In this document: positions 63,513-64,000 of the stretch, piece after piece
Numbering within the stretch: position 1 is the first letter of the stretch
Layout: each line of letters opens with the position of its first letter
NCBI RefSeq assembly: GCF_050624435.1
Contig: NC_134541.1
Coordinates: 103,598,805 to 103,662,804 of the forward strand
Direction of reading: 5' to 3'
From: Tenrec ecaudatus
Lineage: Eukaryota; Chordata; Mammalia; Afrosoricida; Tenrecidae
DNA length: 64,000 nt
The notes under the pieces: generated by a model
What the model was told of the DNA's origin: nothing
Databases searched by the model: none
What the model saw: the letters and a program-made list of their open reading frames with translations, nothing else
Made by a program: the position numbers and the translations under genes

Positions 63513-64000
63513 CTCTTGCTCACTTTTCTTCTGCTTTACCAAGCATGCTGCCCTTCTCCAGGGACCAGCCTCTCCTGGCAGGTCCAAAGTACATACGATG
63601 AAGTCTCCGCATCCTTGCCTCTAAGGAGCATTCTGGCTATCCTTCTTCCAAGGCAGATTTGTTTGGGTTTCCAGTAGTACTTTCAATTCTTCTTTGGTCT
63701 TCCTTATTCAGTGTACAAGTTTCACATGCTCATGAGGCAATTAAAATACCATGGCTTGGGCCAGGTGCATGTTCGTCTTCAAAGTAACATCCTTGCTTTT
63801 CAACACATTAAAGAGGTCTTGTGCAGCAGATATACCCAATGCAATTTGTCCCTTAATCTCTTGATTGCTGCTCCCATGAGCATTGACTATGGATCCAAGC
63901 AAGATGAGATCCTTGACCCCATTTATCATGAAGTTACCTATTGGTTCAGTGGTGAGGATTTGGGTCTTCTCTACACTGAGTTGTGATCCACACTGAAGGC
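63513..64000 (-). pseudogene. RTE-type LINE reverse-transcriptase C-terminal pseudogene (runs off the window)
   Basis: The minus strand reads KGQIALGISAAQDLFNVLKS and then KDVTLKTNMHLAQAMVF, typical of the region after the RTE reverse-transcriptase core, followed by frameshifted remnants such as NKEDQRRI and 'GPCQERLVPGEGQHAW'. Stops break the frame. It joins 62205-62364 across the nested insertion. Confidence 0.75.

Noticed and set aside
63741..63929. 62-aa minus-strand frame as a host gene
   Set aside because: It is the reverse-transcriptase tail of an RTE-type LINE, broken on both sides.
60908..64000. Search for the first ABAT coding exon (about 24 codons with the targeting peptide)
   Set aside because: No minus-strand segment resembling the family N-terminus with a suitable donor was seen; it must lie beyond the window.

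Overview
This window is mammalian nuclear DNA, almost certainly from an afrotherian and most likely a tenrec (Echinops telfairi or a relative). About 40 tRNA-derived AfroSINE copies lie on both strands. They have a 'CCTGGTGG' head, a 'GGTTCGAA'-like B box, and a 'TATAGGGTCACTATGAGT'-like body. AfroSINEs are confined to Afrotheria. A diagnostic SPIN-type hAT miniature element at 43401-43592 narrows this further, because among afrotherians SPIN is known from tenrecs. All genes have spliced, GT-AG introns.

The locus corresponds to human 16p13.2, read in the opposite orientation to the human reference. In order it holds CARHSP1 (+, 5.6-8.7 kb coding), PMM2 (-, 12.3-27.9 kb, all 8 coding exons), TMEM186 (+, 28.2-30.2 kb, 2 exons) and ABAT (-, 36.5-60.9 kb, 14 coding exons). 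The first ABAT coding exon, about 24 codons, lies beyond the right edge. Every exon boundary was placed by translating across splice sites. The spliced lengths come to 147 aa (CARHSP1), 246 aa (PMM2) and 214 aa (TMEM186). ABAT residues 25-500 are present. Frames close exactly at every junction.

Layout by region. 1-5.64 kb: non-coding sequence 5' of the first CARHSP1 coding exon. 8.7-12.3 kb: the tail-to-tail CARHSP1/PMM2 interval, with opposed poly(A) signals interlocked at 11.6 kb. 12.3-27.9 kb: PMM2, whose introns are full of AfroSINEs and also hold LINE 3' ends, two hAT miniature elements and a solo LTR. 27.9-28.2 kb: a compact CpG-rich bidirectional promoter with ZNF143- and NRF1-type sites, shared by PMM2 and TMEM186. 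30.9-33.9 kb: intergenic sequence. 33.9-36.4 kb: probable ABAT 3' UTR. 36.5-60.9 kb: ABAT, with minisatellites and a cluster of DNA transposons in its introns. 61-64 kb: the 5'-most ABAT intron in the window, dominated by an RTE-type LINE carrying a younger nested LINE insertion.

The genes are housekeeping or metabolic. CARHSP1 is a cold-shock-domain mRNA-stability factor. PMM2 makes mannose-1-phosphate for N-glycosylation. TMEM186 is a mitochondrial complex I assembly factor. ABAT is the mitochondrial GABA transaminase. They are neighbours by conserved synteny, not an operon; only PMM2 and TMEM186 plausibly share regulation. I found no wholly novel gene system. The least expected signals are two intronic tandem arrays in ABAT that multiply 5' splice-site sequences, one of them apparently built from the exon-intron junction itself. 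A run of three hAT miniature elements at TCTAGA-like targets is also notable.
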